A DNA stretch of 64,000 bases from the NCBI GenBank assembly GCA_947034885.2, contig OX344750.2, positions 47,653,821 to 47,717,820 on the forward strand, written 5' to 3'. Source of the stretch: Thuidium tamariscinum. Its lineage: Eukaryota > Streptophyta > Bryopsida > Hypnales > Thuidiaceae. Position 1 is the first letter of the stretch. The number at the start of each line of letters is the position of its first letter. Positions 48,518-60,400 of this stretch are shown piece by piece. A program made the position numbers and the translations under genes. Under the pieces are notes generated by a model. That model was not told where the DNA came from. It did not search any database and was given only the letters and a program-made list of their open reading frames with translations.

Positions 48518-48542
48518 AAAAAAAAAAAAAAAAAAAAAAAAA
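48518..48542. repeat. A-run of 25 bp
   Basis: Uninterrupted adenines within LTR 3; absent at the matching place in LTR 2. Confidence 0.9.
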
Positions 48543-49369
48543 TTAAGTGTGAGCCAACCAGCCAGCCGTCTAGCCAACCCACTGAGGGTCGCTCTGATAA
48601 CCGGGAGCCTGGGGGGGTCCTGTCCAGGGGTAGGGGAGTCCAGGCCGGTCCGATTTTTGGAGCTAGGGCGTCGGGGCACTGGGGAGCTGGGGAACTGGGC
48701 TTCGGGAATCCAAGCGATGAATTCACAGATAAAAATCTCAAAAACTTGATTTCTTAAGAAAATCTCCGGGTTGGTAGTTTGAGCCACAACCCTTCGTTTT
48801 GTGTTTTTTTCCTCAAAAAATCTAATTTGTGAAATCTCAAAGACTCTTCATCAAAACACACTCAAACTCTAACGCCATAGCCATATCCCTCTCTAAGTTG
48901 TTGCAAAACTCTTCAAAAACAAGAATGAGGAAGAAAGGGAGTGGTTTAGGGAAGATTAAGGTGAGGGAATTCCAACATAGGAAGACAATTCCATTAAAAA
49001 ACTAATTTTCTAGGAATAACTCTATTGAAGATTGATGTTTATTTTTGGGGTTGACCCTTGAGAATAAACAAACAATTTTCATAGAATATTATTATTGGGA
49101 TTATTCTTGTTCTTTAGGAATGTTCTACATTCTTTGGTAGTTAGTCATTAATTAGATTCTTAGAAGGTTTGGATTTTGTTGGTTTTGTTTTATTAGGCCT
49201 AATAAGCCAAAAAGGAAACAAACAAATTAACAACGAATTTCTTTACAAATTAACGCAAATTCAAAATTAATTAGATTTGAAAAGATTTGATGATAGTTTT
49301 TGATTTAAAATATTTTAATAAGACAAAAGGGAAAGGATAAATTGACAACTCATTTCTTTAGGGGATTAA

Positions 49370-50313
49370 CCCCTAAATGTATTTGACTATGTTTTGCCAA
49401 AAACACTCCAAAACTGCCTCTTCTAGTACAAGACCAAAATATTTTTTGAAAAACATCTTAAGACAAATGTAACTGTAGGATATTATAGTAAAATAGTTTG
49501 AGAACATGTGGAAAAAATTTCAGAAATTTCCACCGTATAGATTGCAAGATAATAGTGTTTGAATTGTCAAAAATGCTATTTTTGTCCCTGCGAAAATCCG
49601 GGCAGCTGCACTTCAGTAGCTCACTTTTGTATGAAAAAAAGTCCAAAATGGTTGTTACTCTTTTGATTCGTTCTTTTAGTCAAGTTAGCTACATGCCTAA
49701 AAAATTTCAAATCATTTGGAGTTGTACAACATGTAGAAAACAATTAGTAAGTAGAAAGAGGTAGAAAATGAATCAAAATATTAAAATAGTAATAATTAAT
49801 TTTTGAAATTGAAAATTTCCAATCCCAATGGTTGTAATGTTTTAATAGACAATCTTCACCTAACGTGTTTATTTTTTTTCAAAAATATTAAAAATTGAGT
49901 AAAATAATGGACTTCAAAGTTTATTTTGGAGTAGAGATTCCATAACTTCCCACAAACTACCTTCAAACTAAAACTCCCATAACTTTCATTTCAGAAATCA
50001 AAATGGAATAATTAAAAGCTTTCCAAGTAGATAAAAATCTAAAGAACAAATTTCAAATTTCAAAGTTTAGAAAAAGTGATTTTTGAAGAAGTTTTTTCAA
50101 CTGCCCAGGCTGCCTGCCGAACGCAAGAAATCACATATCATGCAATAACTTTTTATTCATATTGTCAAAATTTATGAAAATTGTTGGGCCTTAAAGCTAC
50201 TCCTCGGACACACGTTGTGTGAAATTTTCAAAGAAAAAAAATAAAAAATCCATTCGTAGTGAGCTGCCCAAAATTGCTATGTTGCCAAAAAACGCAGTTT
50301 GGGCGTTTAGGGG
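49370..50313. mobile_element. 944-bp piggyBac-like non-autonomous element
   Basis: TTAA flanks both ends (49366-49369 and 50314-50317). The ends are CCCCTAAATG and, inverted, CCCCTAAACG. TTAA targeting with C-rich short TIRs is the piggyBac signature. LTR 2 lacks this block at the matching place (about 46580), which confirms an insertion. No transposase is encoded. A diverged interior relative lies at 27840-28190. Confidence 0.75.
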
Positions 50314-50666
50314 TTAATACAAATTCAAAAATTTATTAGATTTGAAAAGATTTGATGATAATTTTTGATTCAAAATAATTAATTTCAATTAACTTGAATT
50401 TTAAATATTAATTTAGAACCAAAAGAAAAACTAAAAACAACAAATAATTAACCATGAAATTTCCATTGATTTCTTTAGAATAGAGTATTTGCTAAAGACT
50501 TAACGAAATAGGTAGACTAAGTTGAATTGCAATATTTTCTAATTACCGGAGAATTAGGAATAAAAAGAATTACGCAATTAAATTAGCACTACATAAACTT
50601 TAGTTTCTTTTCAACCAGGATAGATTTAACTGACCAACGACGTAAGAATTACTATGGATGAAGGTG

Positions 50667-51236
50667 GCTTGAAAAGCGACCCTTTAAGGGCTGTCGGCCT
50701 TTTTGATGGGTTTCAGATGTTCAAAATTTTTTTCACTTATTTTTCTCTTGAAGAGGGTTTGATGAGGAATCTCACCCAAGTGGTTTCATATTTTTCGGAG
50801 CATTTATGAATTACTTATGAATTTTCAAAGAATTCTGGGATAGGTACCAATTCCTGACCTGTAGGCCTTACAAGAACCATGCACATGTGCTCTGAAAAAT
50901 GATATGGCTTGACTTCAAATCTACAGTGCTGCATCTAAAAAGTAATACATGAAGTTCCTAAATGTGATCTTACTAAAACTTCAACTAATCTGACAGTATT
51001 TTGACATTTGGAAGAAGTTAATTGGGCAATCAATTCTAATTCTGAAAAATTGAGTAAACACACTCTGTTTTTGAAATGGACCTCCTTGGCTCTAATTCTG
51101 TCTATTGACAAAGTATGAAGCAACATAGAATAAGTCTTAATTATGCACTCACAGTTATTGGCAATCCATTTTGAAACCATTGACTGTCCATTACACGCCT
51201 CCCTACAGGACCATTGAAAGAGGAGGGTCTCTTTTC
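50667..51236. mobile_element. About 570-bp TIR element within LTR 3
   Basis: The ends are inverted copies, AGGTGGCTTGAAAAGCGACC on the left and AGGTGGCTTGAAAAGAGACC on the right (reverse complement). LTR 2 lacks the block between ...TATGGAT and AGATG..GAGCCGGGATGA. No clear target-site duplication and no coding capacity were seen. Confidence 0.7.
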
Positions 51237-51743
51237 AAGCCACCTACCTTAGATGGGGAGCCGGGATGACTTTGATGGCGAGGTTGTGGGAGAATACCTT
51301 CACATGATGATGTTTGACGACGAGACCATAGAGATTTACGCAAAGGAGGTAAATTGATCTCATCTTATTTTTATTCTCATTATTTTATTATTAAGTTTCT
51401 TTTTACCCAAAGCTTGGAACTAGAATTAGGTACGATTTCAATTGACAAGTAGATTAGAATAGAAAAAGATTAGTTAAATTCCAAAATAGAATTAGGAATA
51501 TGTACCACGAAGGCTCAAATTAACAATGAATCGGGTAGTAAAATTGACACTTAAAAGACGTGACTAAAAGAGTTAATTGCTTGGAAGGCTCTCTTTGAAC
51601 ACCCCATTAGAGAGAAAACTCAATTAGACACGAGACCCGTGCGATAAATTTTTAGCTCAAGGGTGGAGTTAGAAGAGCTCACAGTAGGCTTTTGACAATG
51701 ATAATCAATGAAGGGTGATTGCAAGAAACACTTAAAGCTTTTT

Positions 51744-52575
51744 GTGACACCCTAGTTTATTTATTTATTTTTGGCCATAACTTTTGTATTTTAGCTTCAA
51801 ATGACTCAAAATTTATAGGAAAGATACTCATAGCTATGATGTATCCATAATCAATTTTTAAATAGCCACAAAAATTTCTTACAATACTTGATTTAGGGAT
51901 TTTTAGTACCATTTATCTCCCAAAAAATGAATTTTGACCTAAAATTTGGAGAAGATTGTCTCTTAGTAGATTTATAGCTATTGTACAAAGGAATTTTAAA
52001 AATACTTATTTTTATATGTTGTAGAAGTCTACAAAGAGAGCTTCATTCTACATTTTTCCAAAGGTATAAAACATTATTTTAGTGAGTTTTTTTGGTCAAA
52101 TCTCATCACCAAAAAGTTTTTTCAAGTGCTATATTTTTACAAATTTAAAAAAAAATCCTATTTTTACAAATTAAAATGTTACAAGTTGTATTTTCTTCAC
52201 CGGATACTCACCAATGTTCTATACCTTTGGAAAAAAATGTAGAATGAAGCTCTCTTTGTAGACTTCTACAACATATAAAAATAAATATTTTTAGAATTCC
52301 TTTAAACAATAGCCATAAGTCTATTAAGAGACCATCTTCTCCAAATTTTAACTCAAAATTCGTTTTTTTTGGAGATAAATGGTGCTAAACATCCCTAAAT
52401 TAAGTATTGTGAGAAAGTTTTGGGGCTATTCAAGAATAATAAATTATTTTTGAAAATATCCAAAATTCATCATGGGTACATATTAGCTATAAGTAGCTTC
52501 CTTATAAATTTTGAGTCATTTGGAGCTAAAATACAAAAGTTATTGCTAAAAATAAATAAAAAACTAGGGTGTGAC
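51744..52575. mobile_element. 832-bp fold-back (inverted-repeat) element
   Basis: The arms pair over about 370 bp each: left GTGACACCCTAGTTTATTTA, right (reverse complement) GTCACACCCTAGTTTTTTAT, and so on to the centre near 52160. TTTT precedes and AAAA follows. Arms differ at scattered positions, so it is not recent. A single diverged arm occurs at 22395-22800. No protein is encoded; transcripts would form a long hairpin. Confidence 0.8.
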
Positions 52576-52579
52576 AAAA

Positions 52580-53940
52580 CACAATAAATAGTATAAGTAT
52601 CACCTTGATCACATGTATTTGAATATAAAAAGTCATTGGAGAAATTCATTAATTGGATGCTAAAAATGTGCATGAAAGTTTTCTAAAGCATCCAATTAAT
52701 GTCTAGAATGGTGCATAGTAAAGATTGAAAAGTTTTAATTAAATTCATGTTACACTACAAATAGAACAAGTCACACATTTCAATTTAATAACAACTCATT
52801 AACAACTTCAAATTTTTAATTAACTTATTCACATGCAAGCAAAGACTGCACATTCAACTCAACCTTTTCAATTGATGAGCACTTTACACTTCTAGTTTCA
52901 ATTTTTGAGCATGCACATTTTGTTCCATTTCAATAAAACCTCTGTATTATTCTATACACTTTTATAGGGGTGGTTTAATTTAGAGCCTCCTCCTATACAT
53001 AAGTTATCTTGGTTATAGGACATAGAGATCGCATTGAAACAACCTCGGACTGTTAGGCCTGGCCTATAAATGATGGAACCCGCCCTAAAAAAATTCGAGT
53101 TCACCGGCCTGGCGTAGTAGGATCAGAGACAAAAGAAGAACGATACGTTCCTTTGTGTCTGCTATAACAAAGAAAAGAAGAGCAATCTCGAGGCCCACGC
53201 GTACGAGGGCCGATGAGGGTTCTATTTGGGCTTTTACGGCCTAAGGTAGGCCTCCATCAGAAAGGCTTTAGGTCGCCTTCAATCCCTTTGTGCAGCCTTT
53301 TTTTTCCCTACAACTGCTGATAGAAGAAGGGAAAAAAATTGAAAGTCACTCTTGTTGGCCTACACCTCTGTAGTTGATGTCAATGGCTTTAATGGGAGAA
53401 CATCAACAATTTTCTCTCTATGTCTATTGAGTGCAAGCCAAATAAGGAGTTTGTTTTTGTTAAAGCATGTTGGAGCTTGGGAGAGCTTAAAAAACCTTCA
53501 ACTTCTTGGCTTAATATCTTGGTATTCTTATTTGCTTTTTACATTATTATTTTTGTAAATAGTAGTCTATATTGCAAAGAGTGTTTCTTATTTTTTTTTG
53601 CTTCCATTTTGTGTGTAGGGTAAGGTTTAGGGTGTTTCTTCTATTCTTAGGTTTTAAAGAACACTTCTTCGTAGAAATCGATTTGGGAGAGTTTCTTGAG
53701 TGACTATGGAGTTTTCTTTTAGTACCCAAGTGGTTGTCAAGTGGATGATGTTCTCTATGGCAATGGGCAACTCCGTAAGTGACAAGTCAAGGGCTTCAAA
53801 GTTATTGAATAGTGGGACTTTAATGAAGTTTTAATTTTTTTTTTTTTTTTTGTTGCTTGCCACACGGAAGAAACCCAATGCTTCTCACTTTTTTTGGGTA
53901 GAACTTAAGCAATGCACACATTGGGATTACGTAGAGAGGG
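52580..53940. other. Non-coding DNA left of the Harbinger remnant
   Basis: AT-rich, with a more GC-rich patch at 53020-53270 containing GGCCT/AGGCC words. A T-run lies at 53835-53851. No gene supported; it may include the left end of the Harbinger element. Confidence 0.35.
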
Positions 53941-53963
53941 TGGTGTAGAGAACAAGCAATGAG

Positions 53964-55215
53964 ATGCATTATAACAAGTTTAAGAAGTTTTATAGGATGG
54001 ACTTTGGTGCATTTGAAAATTTGTTGAACATGTTGAGTCCTTTTTTGAAGAGTAGGTGTGAAAACCAAATGAGGCTACAAATAAAGATTAGAAAAATTGT
54101 AGTATGTGTAATTTATAGATTTGCTCATGGTCATAGTATAGAGCACATGGTGGATTGTTTCAAAATTGGGGCTTCAACCACTAGGAAGTATATTGACATT
54201 GTGTGTGATATACTTATCATTAAGCTAGGGGAGGACACTTCTCGTTTTTTAATAACCTACGTGCGGCGAAAGATAGGATACATTTAAATAATCTTGGATA
54301 AAATTTATAAAAAATTTATATATAAAATAGGGGACATTAAAAAGGCAAAGTGTTTTAAAAATAAAATAGGGATGATAATATGACTGATTTTTCCGCTTTA
54401 TGGTAAAATAGGGGTTCTTTTAATGTTGCTAAGTAATGATTAGAAGTAATTGATAGCCCCCCTAAAAATACCCCACCGCTGTACGTGGGTCCCCCAAATA
54501 CACAAGAAGTGTCCTCCCTGGGCAATAAAGACAAAAAATTTTAGCCATTAAATTAGCATTTGAAGTAGAGATTATCTTCTTACCGTCATCTTTGATTTTG
54601 AAGAAGTAATGGGATTATCCAATGCTTCTGGAGCTATTGACAGAATTCATATACTGTTAGCAAAGAATCTAGGAGAGAATCCTAGTAGAAGTATTACATA
54701 AGCAACAAGTGATTTTTTCAATAGGAAAAAATTCCACTTTATTATTGTACAAAGCCTTTGTGATTCAAGAAAGATCTTCTACAATATTTGTGCAAGCCAA
54801 TCTAGAAAGGTGCACAACAATAATCAATTTAAAGTTTCTAGCTTATACAAGAGTTTGCAGAGAGAAGAGATTCTACAAGAATCCATGGTTTTAGTTGGAG
54901 TAATTCGATGTACTCCTTATTTGATTGGAGATTTTGTTTATCCAATTTGCACCTACTTGATGAAGAATTGGAAGGTTTCTAATGATTTATAGAAAAAAAG
55001 ATTTGATAGATCTATGAACTTTGGAAGAGTTGTGATTGAGCAAGCTTTTGGTACATTGAAGAATATGTGGAGAATTTTCAAGAATTTCAATTCTAGAGTT
55101 GATAGGGCTGTAAAAATTACAATAGCATGTTGTTAGTTATACAATTATTATAAGATGCTGAACCAACCAAAGCCTCATATGACTAATGTGGTTTGCAAAG
55201 AGATTCATTTATAGG
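53964..55215 (+). pseudogene. PIF/Harbinger-type transposase remnant, interrupted by a MITE
   Basis: The N-terminal part (53964-54222) matches the Harbinger/HARBI1 pattern: FYRMDFGAFENLL, LSPFLKS, VVCVIYRFAHG and IGASTTRKYIDIVCDILI. A 298-bp MITE (54225-54522) follows. Beyond it the same protein continues with NASGAIDRIHI (first Asp, codon at 54640), LIGDFVYP (second Asp, 54930) and RVVIEQAFGTLKNMWRIF (Glu, 55038), the DDE triad of this family. Several stops and frame breaks occur (for example 54700 and 54990), so it is dead. Confidence 0.8.
54225..54522 (+). mobile_element. 298-bp MITE, copy 2, inside the Harbinger transposase
   Basis: Near-identical to 36853-37150, with ends CTAGGGGAGGACACTTCT and (reverse complement) CCCAGGGAGGACACTTCT. 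It interrupts the transposase between the helix-turn-helix-like N-terminus and the first catalytic Asp. Confidence 0.75.
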
Positions 55216-55633
55216 ATTTGAAAATGCAAGATTATCGGTGAATTTAGAAGGAAATTGTGCAAAACAATAAGGAAAAATACTTAGATAATAGTTATTCAGG
55301 CAATGAGTTTTTAAAAACCCTAATGACGAATGATTACATTTGTGACATTCCATGTATATTTTCTATAAATTCTGAATTCAAACGCACTCACGCATGAATA
55401 TGTAATCATTGAGATTAAAAAAATCTTTTATTTAATGTAATGAAATTTGTTACAAATCAAATCAAAGTCAAAGTCAAATCAAATCAAATTCCACACAAGT
55501 CGGGTAATATCACTCCAATGCTTTAAATCCTTCAAAGTAAGTAACATAAAAGAAGGTAGGGCTACTTACAATCCTTTGAAGAGTCCTTTGCTTTCAAAAC
55601 AATAGCAAATAACGCTACCATCTGTAATTGCCC

Positions 55634-56275
55634 TTATAATGTTTGTTCCCTATCCTTTCTCTCATTTTCAATCATCTTCTTTGCAAATTGCAATTTCATC
55701 TTCTCCACCTCCAAAATCCCTTTTGAGAAATTGTTGATTGTGGAGACAATGGATTCGTCTTCCATAACCAACTTCCTCTTCTTCTTCCCTACATTTTGGT
55801 TAACTTCCCTTTTACACCTTGGTTGATTAAGCACTTCAATGCGTGGAGAATGTGAAGAGACAATACCAACAATTGAAAGAGGACAAGGAAGAGTGTTAGG
55901 CAAAGTGCCTTCATCATCATCACTCAAAACATGGATCTCAAAATGTTGCATACAAACACCTTGATCAACACCATGAGGCACACCATTGTTTTTTGTACTA
56001 CCACTAAAAATATTGTCAAAGATTCCATATCATGAAGTCTAAGTAGAAGGAGACACTCTGGTTTCTTCTTGCTTCACCTTCTCTTTTTGATAAGTTGGTC
56101 TCATCTTATTCCACTTGTCATATGTTTGTTGCCAAGTCCATTGAGGCTTCTCTAAGAATTGAGTGTTCACTTGCCTCGCAAATGACTCCCAATTTTCTTT
56201 CTTGAACGGCTTGTAGTTGTATTTTCAATACTTTTCCTTACAAATGTTCACAAGAAACCTCAAAGTGTCCTCCAT
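55634..56275 (-). pseudogene. Myb/SANT-like partner protein of the Harbinger element, broken
   Basis: From an ATG at 56273-56275 the frame reads MEDTLRFLVNICKEKY, then an in-frame TGA (56225-56227), then the trihelix/Myb-SANT-like pattern NWESFARQVNTQF and TWQQTYDKWNKMRPTYQKEK, ending at a stop. A downstream frame (55634-55981) carries a basic patch (KKKRKL) and a C-terminal helix (EVEKMKLQFAKKMIENERK), the usual end of these proteins. PIF/Harbinger elements carry such a second gene, needed to bring the transposase to DNA and to the nucleus. It is convergent with the transposase, as is common in the superfamily. Confidence 0.7.
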
Positions 56276-56356
56276 CCACTCCCTCTTCAAATTTGAAGTA
56301 CCACAAGAATTTCTCCTTTGAGCTATTGAGAACTATCACCCCCCTCTTCATGAAAC

Positions 56357-57061
56357 CCTCGTGACGAGCCAGCCTTGAGTTTGAGGGAGGGCTCCGCTGA
56401 TCTGGGCCCTCTAGCTGCTTGACGGTAGAGATGGAAGGGTGATGCCTAAGTAGAATTTGGGCCAGGGAGGATTGCCCCCTTATTGTCTAGTTAAAGGATA
56501 AATGTAAAATTGCTCCCTATTTTGTGCCGCTAAATTTTTTATTTCTTCTCATTTCCTAGCTAATTTTGGACCTCTGATTGCAAATATGAATTCAAAATTT
56601 GAAAATTTTATCATGTATGACAAATAAAAAAATTCAACCACTCACCTTAAGGTTCTCCTTGAAAATGAAAATTTATAATTATATTGTAGTGCCCAAACCC
56701 TACGTAGCGAAGCGAGTAGGGTTTGGGTCTAGAGCGGAGCGCCGTTAGGCGCGTAGCTTCAATAATCAAGGCGCGTAGCGCCGTTTAGGGTAAATATGAA
56801 GGGGTAACCCCTACTTCTAGCTATGATCTTTTGGTTTTATAAAAAAAATTAATTTTAAAATTGATGCTACAACTTGGACCCAAATGCAATGAAATTTTTT
56901 TAATGTTTTTTTCATGCAGTGAAGTGGTGTGGGCAACCAAGCAGAAACTGAAATGCCCCTGGGTTGAAAGGAGCCCACCCTTCAATCTCTACCGTCCAAG
57001 CAGCTGGAGGGCCCAGATCAGCGGAGCCCTCCCTCAAACTCGAGGCTGACTGGAGACGAGG
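56357..57061. mobile_element. 705-bp non-autonomous element with about 80-bp TIRs and 8-bp TSD
   Basis: The left end CCTCGTGACGAGCCAGCC and the inverted right end CCTCGTCTCCAGTCAGCC continue as near-identical arms through GGGCTCCGCTGATCTGGGCC to AAGGGTG. CATGAAAC is present on both sides (56349-56356 and 57062-57069). An 8-bp TSD points to hAT, while long TIRs recall Mutator-like elements (9 bp). A GC-rich hairpin (CCCAAACCCTAC / GTAGGGTTTGGG, 56693-56728) lies inside. It carries no gene and sits 415 bp upstream of the RELCH-type ATG. Confidence 0.85.
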
Positions 57062-57069
57062 CATGAAAC

Positions 57070-57475
57070 ATGAAGGCTACTAGCCCCCCTTTTGAACTTC
57101 CATAATATCACCCCAAAATAAAAAAAACCCTAACTCACTCAAAAGTCAAAACTCTCTACCAAAAACTTCAGTGTCCGCGCAGGCGCTGTGCAGGAAGAGA
57201 CGAAGGAGAGAGACGAAGGAGAGTTGTCTGATCGCTGTCAGGCCTTTTTTTGGCCCTGTCGATTCATCTCAATTCACCCGCGCGGACAAAAATTTGTGTT
57301 AAACAGACGGTGAGGGCTCACACCCCACGTTTCGTGAACTGTGCGCTGTGAGGACTGGGTTGAGCTAACCCGCACTTCCGCGCTCTCACGTACGGCCTGT
57401 TTTTGTGCGCGGGCCTTCTCACAACGCCTAGACGCATGAGTTAGTGGGTGGCTATGGTGGCAATAACAAGCAGCC
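57070..57475 (+). promoter_or_regulatory. Promoter and 5' UTR region of the RELCH-type gene
   Basis: GC content rises compared with the left flank. The leader contains direct repeats of GACGAAGGAGAG (about 57200 and 57213). No clean TATA box was identified, so the start site cannot be placed. Confidence 0.4.
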
Positions 57476-60400
57476 ATGGCAACAACTCCTACCAGCTCCT
57501 TTTCTACCCCACACTCCCCTTCCGGTGGAGATTATGGCGCCAGCAGCAAGGAAGCGCGCCGCAAGGCGTGCATCGACTTTCTGTTGCAGGAAAACTATCT
57601 TCTTACCGCCTTCGAGCTTCTCCACGAGCTCCAGGAAGACGGTCTTGTGGAATCGGCTACGAAATTGCAGCTTTTCTTTGCCAATTCGGACATGTTTCCG
57701 CCCGATGAGCTCGCGAAAATGCAGGCCTTACAAGGTTTGACGTGCGATCCAATTTTCTCAATCATGTTCTTTGTCCCTTTGTTGCCGAGTTGCTCCCGAT
57801 GAGCGTGGAGTCTCGAATCGTCTCTTTCTCTCTGTGGCATCGCTGTTGTCTCTGTGGCAGGGCTTCTCTCATTTGAAAACGGTGTAGTGATAGGCATGGT
57901 GCTTGGTTTTAATCTCTGGAGCCTTGCACACTTGGCCGTCGAATCGCATCTGACGAAATGTTGAGCAATTCTTTTCCATTATTTCCCACAACTCTCTGTG
58001 ATTCATACATTGATAGGAGGATTGCACCTCGAAATGATCGAGGAAGCTTGGTAGATTTCCTTTAGGAAGATTGCTAAAATCCAAGGGTTCCATCAATAAC
58101 CTGATTGTTCCCGCCCTTCTCTGGTATAGCATCCTCTTTGAAGTAGGGAGAATCAATGCGCCTTGCACTATGTTCGAGTGCTTAATAGAGTGTCCTTAAG
58201 GGAGAGAGTGTTTCTCAGTTTCAGAGATCTAAATACCGATACCAGATGCAAATTTTCTGCGAAATCTTTTAAGCATTATTTTTTGAGATTAGTTGCATTA
58301 CTCATTCTTGCCACACATGCGTTACTCTTTTGTGCTTTTATTGCAAATTTCAGATCCGATCGCTCTGGTGGAGTGATCTTCATGAATGACTCTCCTTGCC
58401 CTAGTTTATGTCCTCTTCTCGATACCTCCTCTTTACTCAGTAGAACATGGAATGATGTATGCTGATTTTTTTTTATGATTAGTGAGACCTTTTTTTGAGA
58501 GGTGTCAAGAACGTGCTTAATGAATCAGACTGCTCAGAGCTGGCAGAGGACAGATAGACTTATTCTACTTTATATTTTTGAGTCTGTATTCAGGTATTGA
58601 TGCGGCACAACTTGCCGACGAGAGAGAGGTGACTGCTGAAAAAGCCGCTGTTTGTGAATATGAACTACGCCTGGCTCGGGAAGATATTAAAAGCTTACAG
58701 GAGAAGTTGGCGAGTCGTGTGGAAGTTGCTGAAGATCTGTATGGACCTGGTGTGTGCGTCTTTAAGAGCTCGTTTCACTCTTACAAAAGCCTGATGCGAC
58801 ACATCATGTAGAGTATTCTGTCTTTGCCAGAGTCAGCGCGTGCATAACTGCAGGATTTCAAACCTTTGCTCTGTAACACCTTTGATTTTGAAATGTTAGC
58901 TGGTGCTTGCAGAGGTCAGTTTGACGGGTGTTAAAACGAATGGTGAGAAATCATTGACAAGCAATGGAATTGTCAAGGAGCTAGGGAAGCTTGGCGAAAA
59001 GGAGAGGCTAGATATAAATTGTGCGCTTAAGGAATACTTGATGGTTTCTGGCTACAAGATTTCTGCAATGACCTTCCAAGAAGAGGTATTAAATTGGACC
59101 CGCAAATTCATTGTCTACAACAAGTCTCGGGAGACGTATGTTCTTGTGAATCTGCGTCCTAATTTGCGAAGTGCTTCAGAACTGCGGTATAAGTATGATG
59201 ATCTGAGACAGGGGTGGATCATACGTAGGAGATGCATGAAAGTGTTTCACTCCTACAGTGGAAACACCCAAAACCGTCCAAATAAGGAATTCAGCATAGT
59301 TGGAGGCAGTGTTTTCTAAAACTGATATTTTTCCAGTATTAGCGAGTGAAAATCATGAATATTAAAATAAAATAAAAAAAAGCAAAATTTTCGGAATCAG
59401 TATGTAATTTCTATAAACTTCCAAAGTGTTGGCTCCCTAGACCACTGGAACCGTCCTATAGGTGTACCTTTAACTGAACACCTGCTGAAATCAGTTGTCA
59501 GTGAATGAAAACTATACATGTGTCTTACAACTGCGTCAGCAAATTAGAATTAAACATTTGTCGGACGCTTTAATGAATGCTTATGGACAGATTTAGTGGT
59601 ACTCTAGGGTCCAAGAATAGGTACAGGGACGGAAATGGGTGTTTCTCCCTTAGATGAAAATCAGTTCAATCTTGTGTGCAGGTGAATCTTGATTTAGATG
59701 ATTGGCCTGATACTGCTGCACATGTGCCTGATGCTCTTCGTCGGTACTATCATGCATTTCTTTGTTCCACGGTTGAAGCGGTCCAGGTGCGTTGGCATAC
59801 ATTTTCAGCATCTACTTGATGGTCGTGGTTTTCAGCGAGTTTCCTTTCCGTGATGGTCTGTCATATGCCATGAAACTCATTCAAATGGAAACTCTTGTGT
59901 CTCTTTATTATGTAATATACAGGATATGGAAGCACTTCTAAAGGAGAAAGATATGCTTCGACAAGACAAGGAAGCTCTTGAAGTAGAGAGTCTGTCTCTG
60001 GCCAAAACAGTTGGAAACCTCCGAAAAGACCTGAGAGAGAGGGATAAGCAGGTGAATATTTGTGCTTGGTGTACACGATCCACTCGTCTGATTTCTGAAT
60101 CATGCATGGTCAATTACTAACTCCTGATGTAAATAATTCATTATAAATATGGAGGAGATAATATCTGTTGGGAGCGGACAGCTTCTTGATCCTTCAAACG
60201 ACCTGGATACATAACCTTGCTTCCTTTCTGCACTCGTCTCAGCGTTTGAAGTCTCTCACAAGACCTTGTTAATTTTTGTGGATCTTGTGTAGGCTCTGCA
60301 GATGAAGGAGACAACAGAGCAATCGACCGGGCTACTAAATGAGTACAGAGCCGAGGTTACTTCTTTGAAATTGGAGCTAGAGAGCTTGATGGCTAGGATG

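Larger units (their letters stand above)
47306..51683 (+). repeat. 5'-truncated copy of LTR 2 (LTR 3), interrupted by two insertions
   Basis: From CCTGGCCTGACAG it repeats LTR 2 from 44518 onward, at high identity, to the end GAGCTCACA at 51683. A TATATAA box lies at 47890-47896 and an A-run at 48518-48542. Removing the piggyBac-like element (49370-50313) and the TIR element (about 50667-51236) leaves about 2.8 kb, matching LTR 2. Its truncated start abuts the exact 3' end of LTR 2. Confidence 0.7.

Noticed and set aside
57869-58168. Minus-strand 99-codon frame in the first RELCH intron
   Set aside because: No homology and no splice partners; it lies entirely in an intron of a well-supported gene.
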